Shown here: piece after piece, positions 33,188-41,418 of the stretch | Position numbering within the stretch: position 1 is the first letter of the stretch | Layout of the letters: every line of letters begins with the position of its first letter | Assembly: GCF_003112455.1 (NCBI RefSeq) | Contig: NZ_BDQX01000317.1 | Coordinates: forward strand, 23,174-72,017 | Origin: Paenibacillus agaridevorans | GTDB lineage: Bacteria > Bacillota > Bacilli > Paenibacillales > Paenibacillaceae | DNA: 48,844 bases | Direction of reading: 5' to 3' | The notes under the pieces: model-generated | Database searches by the model: none | What the model was told of the DNA's origin: nothing | The model's input: the letters and a program-made list of their open reading frames with translations, nothing else | Translations under genes and position numbers: made by a program

Positions 33188-33511
33188 CTATAGCGGCTTC
33201 TTGTCGTCCTGCTCCAACGCCATCTCCAGCTCGTCCAGCTTGTCGCTCCAGAACCTCTGGTACGGCGCAAACCAATCATGGACTTGCCGCAGCGGCCCTG
33301 GATTCACCCGGTAGATGTGCTGCTTCGCTTCCTTCCTCGCCGTAACCAGCCCCGCTTCCCGCAATATTCTCAGATGCTTGGATATACCCGGCTGGCTAAG
33401 GGGCAGCAGCTCCACCAGCTCTCCGACGGATCTTTCACGAACGAGCATCAAATCCAGCATCGTCCTCCTATGCGGCTCCGCCAACACTTCAAATAGTTTG
33501 TCGCTGTTCAT
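33188..33511 (-). CDS. ArsR-family transcriptional regulator
   Basis: A 107-residue winged-helix protein (KLFEVLAEPHRRTMLDLMLV, then LVELLPLSQPGISKHLRILREAGLV, then KEAKQHIYRVNPGPLRQVHDW, each shown in part). There are no paired cysteines in the recognition helix, so metal sensing is unlikely. The C-terminal helix carries the FWSDKLDELE motif common to ArsR proteins paired with AHSA1 genes. It leads the two-gene operon and probably represses it. Confidence 0.94.
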   Translation of the reverse strand: MNSDKLFEVLAEPHRRTMLDLMLVRERSVGELVELLPLSQPGISKHLRILREAGLVTARKEAKQHIYRVNPGPLRQVHDWFAPYQRFWSDKLDELEMALEQDDKKPL

Positions 33512-33615
33512 ACAAACATATTACTATTCAGTTATATTTCCGTCAAGTTATGCGTTTGCCCTGCCACTCGCCCCGCCTCCTTCCTGTGCTACAATGAACG
33601 AAAGGAGCTGATAGC

Positions 33616-34002
33616 ATGGATATTCTGCGCCTAATGGCCGAAGAGAAAATCAAGGAGGCTATTCGCCGAGGCGAGTTCGATAATCTTCCCGGCGCGGGCA
33701 AGCCGCTCCCGCCTGACGACATGGAAGTAGTCCCCGAGGACTTGCGGGTCAGCTACCGACTGCTGAAGAATGCCGGCATCGTGCCGGAAGAGATCCAGCT
33801 GCGCAAGGAAATGGTGACGCTCGGCGACCTCCTTGCTGCTTGCCGGAACGATTCCGAACGCGAGAAGCTAGAGCGGGAATTGTCACTTAAGAAGCTCCGC
33901 TACCAATCGCTGATGTCCGAGCGCGGCTGGCAGGCATCCGGCGCCTTCGCGGAATACGAAACCAAGGTGCAGCAGAAATTGACGGAGAACGAGTCCGAAT
34001 AG
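33616..34002 (+). CDS. DUF1992 (DnaJ-C28-like conserved region) protein
   Basis: A 128-residue protein with the whole conserved domain: AEEKIKEAIRRGEFDNLPGAGKPL, then LRVSYRLLKNAGIVPEEIQLRKEM, both shown in part. The rest is a charged helical tail, probably coiled coil (ERELSLKKLRYQSL). The start has an AAAGGAGCTGATAGC site. The role is unknown; the human homologue is linked to Golgi tethering, which does not help in bacteria. It is a single gene. Confidence 0.93.
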   Translation: MDILRLMAEEKIKEAIRRGEFDNLPGAGKPLPPDDMEVVPEDLRVSYRLLKNAGIVPEEIQLRKEMVTLGDLLAACRNDSEREKLERELSLKKLRYQSLMSERGWQASGAFAEYETKVQQKLTENESE

Positions 34003-34016
34003 AACCGATAACGACT

Positions 34017-34051
34017 GCGGCTTCGCCCCCGATAACAGAGTGCGAAGCCGC
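34017..34051. terminator. Hairpin between converging DUF1992 and MFS genes
   Basis: GCGGCTTCGC...GCGAAGCCGC gives a perfect 10-bp stem with a 15-nt loop 14 bp past the DUF1992 stop and 13 bp from the MFS stop. Neither side has a good T-run, but the position suggests a shared end. Confidence 0.55.
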
Positions 34052-34064
34052 TGGATCATTACCC

Positions 34065-35321
34065 TTATATAACTTCCTTCCTTCTAGCCAACAGCCCATA
34101 CAAGATGATCCCCGAGGCCGCGCTTAACGCCGCGCATAGCGCGATCACGCCGTAGCCGGCCTGAAGGCCCCGGAACAGCCCCTCTTGCGTCTCCGCGCCT
34201 ACCATTCCCTTAACAAGCTCGATGACGCCTCCGATCAAATAGTTGCCCAGCACGCTCCCGACGCCCATAACCGTCACCGTGAACGTAATGGCCATGTCGC
34301 TCTCGCGAGGGTACCTGCGCGCAATAAACGCCATAACCGTAGGATAGATCATCGCAATGCCTACCCCGCCCGCAGCAAAGAAGAACGCAAGCTTTTCCCC
34401 GCCGAAGATGGCGACGAACGTGCATGCCGCAGAGAACGACGAGAACAGGATCAGCGACACCGTAAAGCCGATTCGGTCTGTCAGCGGTCCTAGCAGCAGC
34501 CTTGCCAGCGCAAAACAAAGGAAAAACGCGGACAGCATGCCCGATGCGCTGACCGTGTCCCAGCCGTAAGCCTTCTCCAGGAAGTTAACCAGCCAGCCTC
34601 CGACCGCCAGTTCCGATACGACCCCGAAGGTAAGCACGCAGATCATGAGCCAGAGAACCGGGTCCCTCATAAGCCGCTTTAACGGAATACGTTCCTCATG
34701 CCGAACCTCGTCGCCCGGGAAAGTCGTAAACATGGCGATGGCCAGCGGTATGACAGAGAGCAGCAGGACAACGAGGTACATCCCGCGCCAATCCAGCGTG
34801 TGGCCATTAACGGTCACCGCCATCAACCCGGTCGCCATTAGAGGCGCGACCGTCGAAGCGAGTCCATAGAAGCCGTGCGTCAGGTTCATCATCGTCCCCG
34901 TATTTTTGACGAAGATGCGCGCCCCCAGAATAGCCAGGCCGATCTCCAGCATCCCGTTGCCGATGTACATCAGGAAGTAAGAAGCCGAGAATGCAGGATA
35001 ATATTGCGAGCCGAAAATAAATACGCCCGACGCCGCCATTACCGCGAATGCCGCAACCGTAACCCATCTGATTCCCCATAATCGGGTCAAATAGGCGGTA
35101 AACGTACAGGCGAGCAAATAGCCGAGCGAATTAAGCGCCAATAAGGTGCCGAGTTGCGATTCATTAAGCAGGAAGTCGAATTGAATGCGCGGTATGGCCG
35201 GCCCTTTAATATTTTCCGAAAAACCGAAGATAACAAAGCCAATAAAAATCGTTGCGAGCTGCATGACATAAATCTTGTTGTATTTTCTCTTGCTCTTGCC
35301 GCTGCTGTTGGTGCCCTCCAC
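34065..35321 (-). CDS. MFS transporter
   Basis: A 418-residue protein, GTG start at 35321, with about twelve membrane helices. The first loop holds LNSLGYLLACTFTAYLTRLWGIRWVT, matching the MFS motif between helices 2 and 3, and the second half repeats it with ALARLLLGPLTDRIG. A proton-coupled sugar or metabolite carrier of the FucP/FHS-like type is possible, but I cannot name the substrate. The gene stands alone between converging DUF1992 and the Ogt gene, which lies 72 bp upstream on the same strand. Confidence 0.9.
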   Translation of the reverse strand: MEGTNSSGKSKRKYNKIYVMQLATIFIGFVIFGFSENIKGPAIPRIQFDFLLNESQLGTLLALNSLGYLLACTFTAYLTRLWGIRWVTVAAFAVMAASGVFIFGSQYYPAFSASYFLMYIGNGMLEIGLAILGARIFVKNTGTMMNLTHGFYGLASTVAPLMATGLMAVTVNGHTLDWRGMYLVVLLLSVIPLAIAMFTTFPGDEVRHEERIPLKRLMRDPVLWLMICVLTFGVVSELAVGGWLVNFLEKAYGWDTVSASGMLSAFFLCFALARLLLGPLTDRIGFTVSLILFSSFSAACTFVAIFGGEKLAFFFAAGGVGIAMIYPTVMAFIARRYPRESDMAITFTVTVMGVGSVLGNYLIGGVIELVKGMVGAETQEGLFRGLQAGYGVIALCAALSAASGIILYGLLARRKEVI

Positions 35322-35393
35322 GTTGTCCCTTCTCCCGTTGTTTATCTTCTCTCTATGGTTGGAGCAAAATGACTGGGCTTGCCCCTGCTGCCC

Positions 35394-35963
35394 CTAAAAT
35401 AAGTAGCGTTGATGCCCTTTTGCTTTATACGACCCGGCGCCTTCCAGCCGAAGCAGCGTTTCCTTGATGGCGAGCCCGCCGCGGAAGCCCGTAAGCGTGT
35501 TGTTCTTCCCGATAACTCGGTGGCAAGGAACGACGATGGGCACGGGGTTGGCGCCATTGGCGGCGCCGACGGCCCGCACGGCCTTCCCTCTGCCGATCGC
35601 GATAGCGATATCGGAGTAGCTCCGAGTCTCTCCAAAAGGAATTCGGACGAGTTCGCGCCAGACGTCATTCTGAAATTCGGTGCCCCGGAAATCCACCGGA
35701 ACCGTAAATGCCTTGCGTTCGCCTTCAAGATACTCCTTCAATTGCGTGCAATAGGGACGCAATTGTTCCATGCTTTGGACCAGTTGGGCATCCGCCACTC
35801 GTTTCTTAACAGAAGCAACCAAATATTCGAACGGCTCATGCGGAAAGGTGATCTGGCACAAGCCTTCCTCCGTCGCCGCTACATAGATCGGCTGATCCCC
35901 GAATGCGGGATGGATAAACATATCCCAATACACGCTCGTACGTTGTCTCGATTGCGATGTCAT
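35394..35963 (-). CDS. ogt: Methylated-DNA--protein-cysteine methyltransferase
   Basis: A 189-residue suicide repair enzyme. The N-terminal ribonuclease-like domain is followed by the DNA-binding fold: FQNDVWRELVRIPFGETRSYSDIA (in part), the recognition helix GKAVRAVGAANGANP, and the active site IVVPCHRVIG with Cys147. It transfers O6-methyl groups from guanine to that cysteine. The start has a GAGGAGATGG site. It contrasts with the Trp-containing alkyltransferase-like protein at 14685-15050. It may share a transcript with the downstream MFS gene. Confidence 0.96.
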   Translation of the reverse strand: MTSQSRQRTSVYWDMFIHPAFGDQPIYVAATEEGLCQITFPHEPFEYLVASVKKRVADAQLVQSMEQLRPYCTQLKEYLEGERKAFTVPVDFRGTEFQNDVWRELVRIPFGETRSYSDIAIAIGRGKAVRAVGAANGANPVPIVVPCHRVIGKNNTLTGFRGGLAIKETLLRLEGAGSYKAKGHQRYLF

Positions 35964-36109
35964 GCCACCATCTCCTCTGCTCGATAGGATATATCCTTTA
36001 ACGTCCGATTAACCCACAATACCAGCTAATAAACATCCAAGCAAGAAGAGAGACTTATATTTGTCCGCATGGGGGTTGGATTGGCTAACGGAACGGCGCG
36101 GCGCGTTTC

Positions 36110-36157
36110 CAATTGCAAAAAAGTGCAATTGCAGGGGATAGCTCATACGCTTACAAT
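36110..36157 (+). promoter_or_regulatory. Promoter of the acetylesterase gene with an inverted repeat over the -35
   Basis: -35 TTGCAG (36129-36134) and -10 TACAAT (36152-36157) are 17 bp apart. CAATTGCA-AAAAAG-TGCAATTG (36110-36131) is a perfect 8+8 bp inverted repeat whose right arm overlaps the -35 box. This fits a repressor operator, or an activator site at the -35 edge. Confidence 0.7.
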
Positions 36158-36201
36158 ATGCGCGTAATCATGTAATCAATAGTCTTTATAGGGGTGAAGT
36201 G

Positions 36202-36867
36202 ATGCAACATACAGTTAACGTCTTTCTAGCAGGAGATTCCACGGTACAAACCTATGAGCCGGAGCATGCGCCGCAGGCGGGCTGGGGCCAATATATCGCC
36301 GAATATTTTACGAAGGAGGTTCGCTTTGCGAACCGCGCAATTGGCGGCAGAAGCTCGAAGACGTTCGTCGAGGAAGGAAGGCTGCAGACCATTCTGGAAG
36401 AGATCGGCAAGGGTGATTATTTGTTCGTCCAGATGGGTCACAACGATTCCACGAAGAGCAGGCCGGAGCGTTATACCGAACCTTTCTCGACTTATACATC
36501 TTATTTAAAGATGTACATCGATGGCGCCCGGAGCCGGGGGGCCATCCCCGTGCTGATCACGCCGGTCGGCCGGCTGCACTATGAAAACGGAGAGTTCTTA
36601 AACGATTTTCCGGACTACTGCATGGCTATGAAGCAGCTTGCTGCCGAAGAGAATGTCCTCCTCGCCGATCTGATGACGGAAAGCCTGGCTTATTACTCTT
36701 CTGTCGGCTACGAGGAGACAAAGTCGTTTTTTATGGTTTCCGTCAACGGGACCGACCACACCCATTTCACCGAAATCGGGGCACGCCGAATGGCGAAGCT
36801 CTTAGCGGATCAACTGAAGAGCTTGCGGATCCTGCCCCGTGTATACGCTGCTGCCGATACCAACTGA
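36202..36867 (+). CDS. Rhamnogalacturonan acetylesterase-like SGNH hydrolase
   Basis: About 221 residues. The ATG at 36202 fits the GGGGTGAAG site better than the GTG directly before it. SGNH blocks are complete: VFLAGDSTVQTYEP with the Ser nucleophile near residue 13, a Gly in RAIGGRSSKTF, MGHNDSTKS, and the C-terminal NGTDHTHFTEIGARRMA holding the Asp-x-x-His pair. Family members remove acetyl groups from the rhamnogalacturonan backbone. No signal peptide is present, so it should act on imported oligosaccharides. It opens the pectin utilisation locus. Confidence 0.92.
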   Translation: MQHTVNVFLAGDSTVQTYEPEHAPQAGWGQYIAEYFTKEVRFANRAIGGRSSKTFVEEGRLQTILEEIGKGDYLFVQMGHNDSTKSRPERYTEPFSTYTSYLKMYIDGARSRGAIPVLITPVGRLHYENGEFLNDFPDYCMAMKQLAAEENVLLADLMTESLAYYSSVGYEETKSFFMVSVNGTDHTHFTEIGARRMAKLLADQLKSLRILPRVYAAADTN

Positions 36868-36991
36868 TCCCTCCAATTATTTCATGGAAAGAACCACTTT
36901 GATCAGATATACTTTACAAGCACAGGCGGGATAGATTTCTGCCCGCGCTTGAAAGCGGTTCCCTATAATTGATTCGGAACGGAGGGAGTTC

Positions 36992-39319
36992 ATGCTCCAG
37001 CGAATGGGCGGCTACGCGAGAACGGGAAGAAAGAATAGAAGCTTTTACCGAAAAAGCTTTACTTGGTTCTTATTCGCCGCAAGCGTACCGGGGTTGATCA
37101 TCGCCCTAGCGACATACGGATTCGCGGTAGGGCCGATGCAAAAGAACATCAGCGACCTGCACCAGAATCAGATTAAGGAACGCGCGCAGAACATCGACGA
37201 CCAGTTCGGATCCGTGGAGCTGGACATCTCCCATTGGGCGTTTAATCCACGATTCGGATCCGGCTTGAAGGATATGAATTTCATCTATGAATTCAGAGAA
37301 ACCTACGATATTACGAAGACGTTATTTATGCTGCAAGGCTCCCACCCGCTCATCAATCAAGTGCAGCTCTACATTAACGGACACAATACGGTGCTGTTCC
37401 AGCCCGAGTTCTATAAGCTGAGCGACCGCGTTCAGATTGACGGCTTTGAGCGGATCATAGCGGAGGGAACCAATATTTATTGGACGGATTGGCTGCCTGC
37501 CGCCGAAGGGAATGCGCAGGACGCGGACACTCCAATCGTGCTGGTCCACAAAATTCCGGGCGACAGCAGCACGCCATTTGGCGTACTCGTCACTGAGCTT
37601 AAGCGGGAGAAGGTCTTGAACCTGCTAAAGACCATGACTCCCTACAACCAAGGCTTCACCATGCTTCTAGACAAGAAAGGCGAGGTGCTTGTCGCCGACC
37701 ATGCCGAAGAAACGGCAGTCAACGAGCGTCTTCGCGCGGAAGTGCTGGGCCGGGAGGAGCCGTCCGGCACCTTCCTGTTCAACCGGGACGACGTCACGTA
37801 TTCCGTATCCTACGGGAAGCTGACCCGCCTGTCCACGGAGTGGACGTATATTTCGGCTACGCCGATCACGACCATCACGTCCTCCGTGGTGAAGCTCTCC
37901 AACACGATCTTCCTCGTCAGCGCATCGGGACTGGTCCTGGCGCTGCTGCTCTCTTGGCTTGCTTCCCGGCGGGTCTATCTGCCGGTCGAACGGCTGCTGA
38001 ACAGCCTTAAGTGGCATAAGGGCGAAGATCTTGCCCGTGGCATGGACGAATTTCAATTTTTGGAGAACCAGTGGAACCAGCTGCACGACGAAAGCTTGAA
38101 TCTCCGCAATCGGCTCGACGAACAACGGACCCATGTCCGTTCGGGCTTCCTGCTTCAATTGCTGCAAGGACATCTCGCTTCCTACACGGAGAAGGACTTG
38201 AAGAGCAGAATGAAGCTCTACGGCTGGGATACCGACGACCATCAATTCCGAATTCTGCATATCCAGCTGACGGGGTACGACATTCTGACCGAGCGGTTCT
38301 CGCAAGGGGACGAAAGTCTCGTGACCTTCACGGCCTCCAATATTATCGAGGAGCTTGCCGCTCAGCACTTCGAGCAGTTCAGCGTCATGAACTTCCATGA
38401 CTTGACGGTAGCGGTGCTCGTCATGTATCCGGACGGAGAGCCCATCGGCGAACGGATTCAATCGCTGGGGACAGAAATTACGAAAGCCATCAACGGCATT
38501 ATCCATATGCAAGTCACGATTACGTTCAGCGGAGCGATGGAGAGGATTCAGCTCATTCCCGACATGTATATGGAAGTGGAGCGCGCGACGGGCTACCGCA
38601 AATTCGTCAATCAGAATCAGTTGATCGATATGGAGCAATTGACCGCCCATGCGGACGGCAGCGAGTTCCATTACCCGTTCGCGCTGGAACGGGACATCGT
38701 CCATGCGATGAGAGCGAGCGACAAGGAGGAAGCGGAGCGGCTGATTACCTTGTTCCTGGAGGAGGTGCTGTCCGCCCGCGGCACCGAAATTTTGGTCCAG
38801 CAAAGCATGCTGCAGCTGTTCGCGACGATCCAGCACGCCATTCTGCAGTCCGGCCTAAGTCCCCATCAGCTGTTCGGCGGAGAGAATATGTTCGGCCAGC
38901 TTTCGCAAATCCGCGAGCCGGAGAAGATGCTGGGCTGGATGAAGCGGAAAGTCATTCTGCCTTTCATCGACGAGAGGGACGCCAGAGCCAATATCGAGCT
39001 CAAGCGGCTCGTGGAGTCGACGATCGACTATATCCACGCCCATTACGCGTCGGATCTTTCGCTTGAGCAATGCGCGGATTTGGCCGGGACGAACAGCTAT
39101 ACGCTCAGCAAATATTTCAAGCAATTCATGGGCATCAATTTCATTGATTACGTAACGGAGCTGAGGATCGATAAAGCCAAGACGTTGTTGCGCGAGACCG
39201 ATCTCAAAATCAATGACATCGCCGGCGAGGTCGGCTATCAGCAGCGCTACTTCAACCGCATCTTCAAGAAGCAGGTCGGCCTTACGCCGGGGCAGTTCAG
39301 AGAGCAGACGGAAGGCTGA
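36992..39319 (+). CDS. Membrane-bound AraC-family regulator (YesN/dCache type)
   Basis: A 775-residue protein. Two membrane helices (about 25-47 and 300-325) bracket an extracellular dCache-like sensor. The cytoplasmic part holds a HAMP-like stretch, a middle domain (about 390-560) and an AraC HTH pair at the C-terminus (LEQCADLAGTNSYTLSKYFK and INDIAGEVGYQQRYFNRIFK). Such one-component transmembrane regulators sense a sugar outside and control an adjacent ABC importer. The start has a GGAGGGAGTTC site. It sits between the acetylesterase and the permease operon. Confidence 0.93.
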   Translation: MLQRMGGYARTGRKNRSFYRKSFTWFLFAASVPGLIIALATYGFAVGPMQKNISDLHQNQIKERAQNIDDQFGSVELDISHWAFNPRFGSGLKDMNFIYEFRETYDITKTLFMLQGSHPLINQVQLYINGHNTVLFQPEFYKLSDRVQIDGFERIIAEGTNIYWTDWLPAAEGNAQDADTPIVLVHKIPGDSSTPFGVLVTELKREKVLNLLKTMTPYNQGFTMLLDKKGEVLVADHAEETAVNERLRAEVLGREEPSGTFLFNRDDVTYSVSYGKLTRLSTEWTYISATPITTITSSVVKLSNTIFLVSASGLVLALLLSWLASRRVYLPVERLLNSLKWHKGEDLARGMDEFQFLENQWNQLHDESLNLRNRLDEQRTHVRSGFLLQLLQGHLASYTEKDLKSRMKLYGWDTDDHQFRILHIQLTGYDILTERFSQGDESLVTFTASNIIEELAAQHFEQFSVMNFHDLTVAVLVMYPDGEPIGERIQSLGTEITKAINGIIHMQVTITFSGAMERIQLIPDMYMEVERATGYRKFVNQNQLIDMEQLTAHADGSEFHYPFALERDIVHAMRASDKEEAERLITLFLEEVLSARGTEILVQQSMLQLFATIQHAILQSGLSPHQLFGGENMFGQLSQIREPEKMLGWMKRKVILPFIDERDARANIELKRLVESTIDYIHAHYASDLSLEQCADLAGTNSYTLSKYFKQFMGINFIDYVTELRIDKAKTLLRETDLKINDIAGEVGYQQRYFNRIFKKQVGLTPGQFREQTEG

Positions 39320-39363
39320 CAACAAGAGAGTACCACTCCGGCAACAAAGTTCCATACCTTCGA

Positions 39364-39388
39364 AAAAGCCTTGATAATCAAGGCTTTT
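39364..39388 (+). terminator. Terminator after the AraC regulator
   Basis: AAAAGCCTTG-ATAAT-CAAGGCTTTT is a perfect stem followed by CTTATG, about 45 bp past the regulator stop. It separates the regulator from the transport operon. Confidence 0.85.
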
Positions 39389-39407
39389 CTTATGCAAAAA
39401 TGTGAAA

Positions 39408-39456
39408 TTGATTGTCTTTCGCCATGGAGCGATACTGGGAAATGTAAGCGATGACA
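39408..39456 (+). promoter_or_regulatory. Transport operon promoter with a perfect CcpA cre site
   Basis: -35 TTGATT (39408-39413) and -10 GATACT (39431-39436) are 17 bp apart. TGTAAGCGATGACA (39443-39456) matches the cre consensus TGWAANCGNTNWCA at every position and covers the expected transcription start. CcpA should block this promoter when glucose is available. Confidence 0.82.
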
Positions 39457-39489
39457 TCTTGGCGCAATCGATACAGAAAGGGTGAGTGA

Positions 39490-40452
39490 ATGAACACGGC
39501 GCTTCCTTCCGATTCCAAAATATCCATGACGCGGGGCAACCCCAAACGGAGACGCTGGCTGTCGAGGCTGAAAAAAGACAAATGGTTGTACCTCTTGTTG
39601 CTTCCGGGGTTGCTATACTTCCTAGTGTTCAAATATTTGCCCATGTGGGGCGTGCTTATCGCCTTCCAGAACTACCAGCCGTTTCTGGGCTTCTGGAACA
39701 GCGAATGGGTTGGATTCGAGCACTTCCGCAATTTTTTCGCCAATCCCGACTTCTTCCGGCTCCTGCGGAACACGCTGATCCTGGCCGTATACGATCTGAT
39801 CTTCTTCTTCCCGGCGCCCATTATTCTGGCGTTATTATTGAACGAAGTGAGATTGGCCTATTTCAAAAGAATCGTTCAAACGCTCGTCTACGTGCCGCAC
39901 TTCGTCTCCATGGTCATCGTGGCCAGTATGACCTACGTGTTCCTGACCACGTCGGGCGGCATCATCAACGAGCTCGTCGCCTCGATTACGGGCAAATCGA
40001 TCAACTTTCTGGCGGATCCGTCCTGGTTCCGGCCCATGATCATCCTTCAGATGATGTGGAAGGATTCCGGCTGGGGCACGATCATCTTCCTGGCCGCGCT
40101 CGCCTCCGTCGACATGGAGCAATACGAAGCGGCGGTCGTCGACGGCGCGAACCGCTTCCAGCGTCTGATCTATATTACGATTCCCGCCATCAGCAGCACG
40201 ATCGTCATCTTGTTGATCCTGCGGCTGGGAAGCTTCCTGGACAACGGCTTCGAGCAAATTTTCCTGATGACCAACTCGCTCAACCGGTCCGTCGCGGACG
40301 TCTTCGATACGTACGTCTATTTCGTCGGCATCACGCAAGGAGCCTTCAGCTATAGCACCGCCATCGGCTTGTTCAAGTCGGTCGTCGGCATTCTGCTCAT
40401 CTACGGCAGCAACCGTCTCGCCAAGCGATTCGGACAAGAAGGCATATTCTAG
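39490..40452 (+). CDS. ABC sugar importer permease, LplB type
   Basis: A 320-residue protein. After a cationic N-terminus (NPKRRRWLSRLKKDKWLYLL) it has six membrane helices and the conserved KYLPMWGVLIAFQNYQPFLG segment characteristic of the LplB/YteP permeases. The EAA loop that contacts the ATPase is present: EQYEAAVVDGANRFQRLIYI. It is first gene of the transport operon, just after the cre-controlled promoter. Together with the next two genes it forms an importer of pectin-derived oligosaccharides. Confidence 0.94.
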   Translation: MNTALPSDSKISMTRGNPKRRRWLSRLKKDKWLYLLLLPGLLYFLVFKYLPMWGVLIAFQNYQPFLGFWNSEWVGFEHFRNFFANPDFFRLLRNTLILAVYDLIFFFPAPIILALLLNEVRLAYFKRIVQTLVYVPHFVSMVIVASMTYVFLTTSGGIINELVASITGKSINFLADPSWFRPMIILQMMWKDSGWGTIIFLAALASVDMEQYEAAVVDGANRFQRLIYITIPAISSTIVILLILRLGSFLDNGFEQIFLMTNSLNRSVADVFDTYVYFVGITQGAFSYSTAIGLFKSVVGILLIYGSNRLAKRFGQEGIF

Positions 40453-40473
40453 GGCGGAGAGGAGGAGACAAGA

Positions 40474-41358
40474 ATGAACAGCAAGCACGACTCGCTCGGA
40501 GAGAAATTGTTCGACGGCTTTAATTACCTGCTTCTCGGCCTACTGTCGCTCGTGACGGTATTGCCGTTCGTCTACATTATCGCCGGCTCCTTCGCAACGG
40601 AAGTGGAGCTGATGGAACGCGAATTCTTTATCTTCCCGAGGGATCCGTCGATCGCGGCGTTTCAATACATTTTCTCGACGGATACGATTAGCCGCAGCTT
40701 GATCAACTCGGTCATCATTACGATCGCCGGCACGCTGGCCAATCTGGCGTTTACCTTCACGATGGCCTATTCGCTCTCCCGCAAAGATTTAATGGGACGC
40801 AACGTCATCATGAACCTCGTAATCTTCTCGATGCTCTTCAGCGGCGGCATGATCCCGGGTTATCTCGTCGTGAAGGAGCTCGGGCTGCTGGATTCCTATG
40901 CCGCGGTCATTCTGCCCGGCGCCATCAGCGCGTTTAACATGATCATTATCAAAAACTTCTTCCAGCAGCTTCCTCCCGGCTTGGAGGAATCGGCCCGGAT
41001 CGACGGCTGTACCGACCTCGGCGTCCTATGGCGCATCGCGCTGCCGCTGTCGAAACCCATTATCGCCACGTTCGGCCTGTTCTACGCGGTCGGCCACTGG
41101 AACAACTTTTTCTCGGCGCTTCTGTTCCTGAACGATCACACCAAGTGGCCGCTCCAGGTCATCCTGCGGGAGATCGTCATGCTGTCGCAGCTCGCCGCGG
41201 GCGATATGGGCGCCATGGATCCCAATTTCATCGAGCCGCCGGATCAATCCGTCAAGATGGCCGTCATCGTCGTCGGCACGCTGCCGATCCTGCTGGTCTA
41301 TCCGTTCCTGCAGAAGCATTTCGCCAAGGGCGTGCTCTTGGGCTCCATCAAAGGCTAG
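40474..41358 (+). CDS. ABC sugar importer permease, YtcP/LplC type
   Basis: A 294-residue inner membrane protein with six helices and EAA loop LEESARIDGCTDLGVLWRIA. It carries the FSGGMIPGYLVVKELGLLDS and GHWNNFFSALLFL segments usual in this class. It begins 21 bp behind the first permease and pairs with it. There is no ATP-binding subunit gene nearby; such importers in Bacillales use a shared MsmX-type ATPase encoded elsewhere. Confidence 0.94.
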   Translation: MNSKHDSLGEKLFDGFNYLLLGLLSLVTVLPFVYIIAGSFATEVELMEREFFIFPRDPSIAAFQYIFSTDTISRSLINSVIITIAGTLANLAFTFTMAYSLSRKDLMGRNVIMNLVIFSMLFSGGMIPGYLVVKELGLLDSYAAVILPGAISAFNMIIIKNFFQQLPPGLEESARIDGCTDLGVLWRIALPLSKPIIATFGLFYAVGHWNNFFSALLFLNDHTKWPLQVILREIVMLSQLAAGDMGAMDPNFIEPPDQSVKMAVIVVGTLPILLVYPFLQKHFAKGVLLGSIKG

Positions 41359-41418
41359 ATGAGCGCATTCGCGTGAAATCTATAGAAAGCAACCATTCAA
41401 TAACGAGGAGGGTTATCA

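Noticed and set aside
36950..36963. TGAAAGCGGTTCCC upstream of the membrane AraC gene as a second cre site
   Set aside because: Two of the fixed or restricted positions at the right end do not match; too weak next to the perfect site at 39443.
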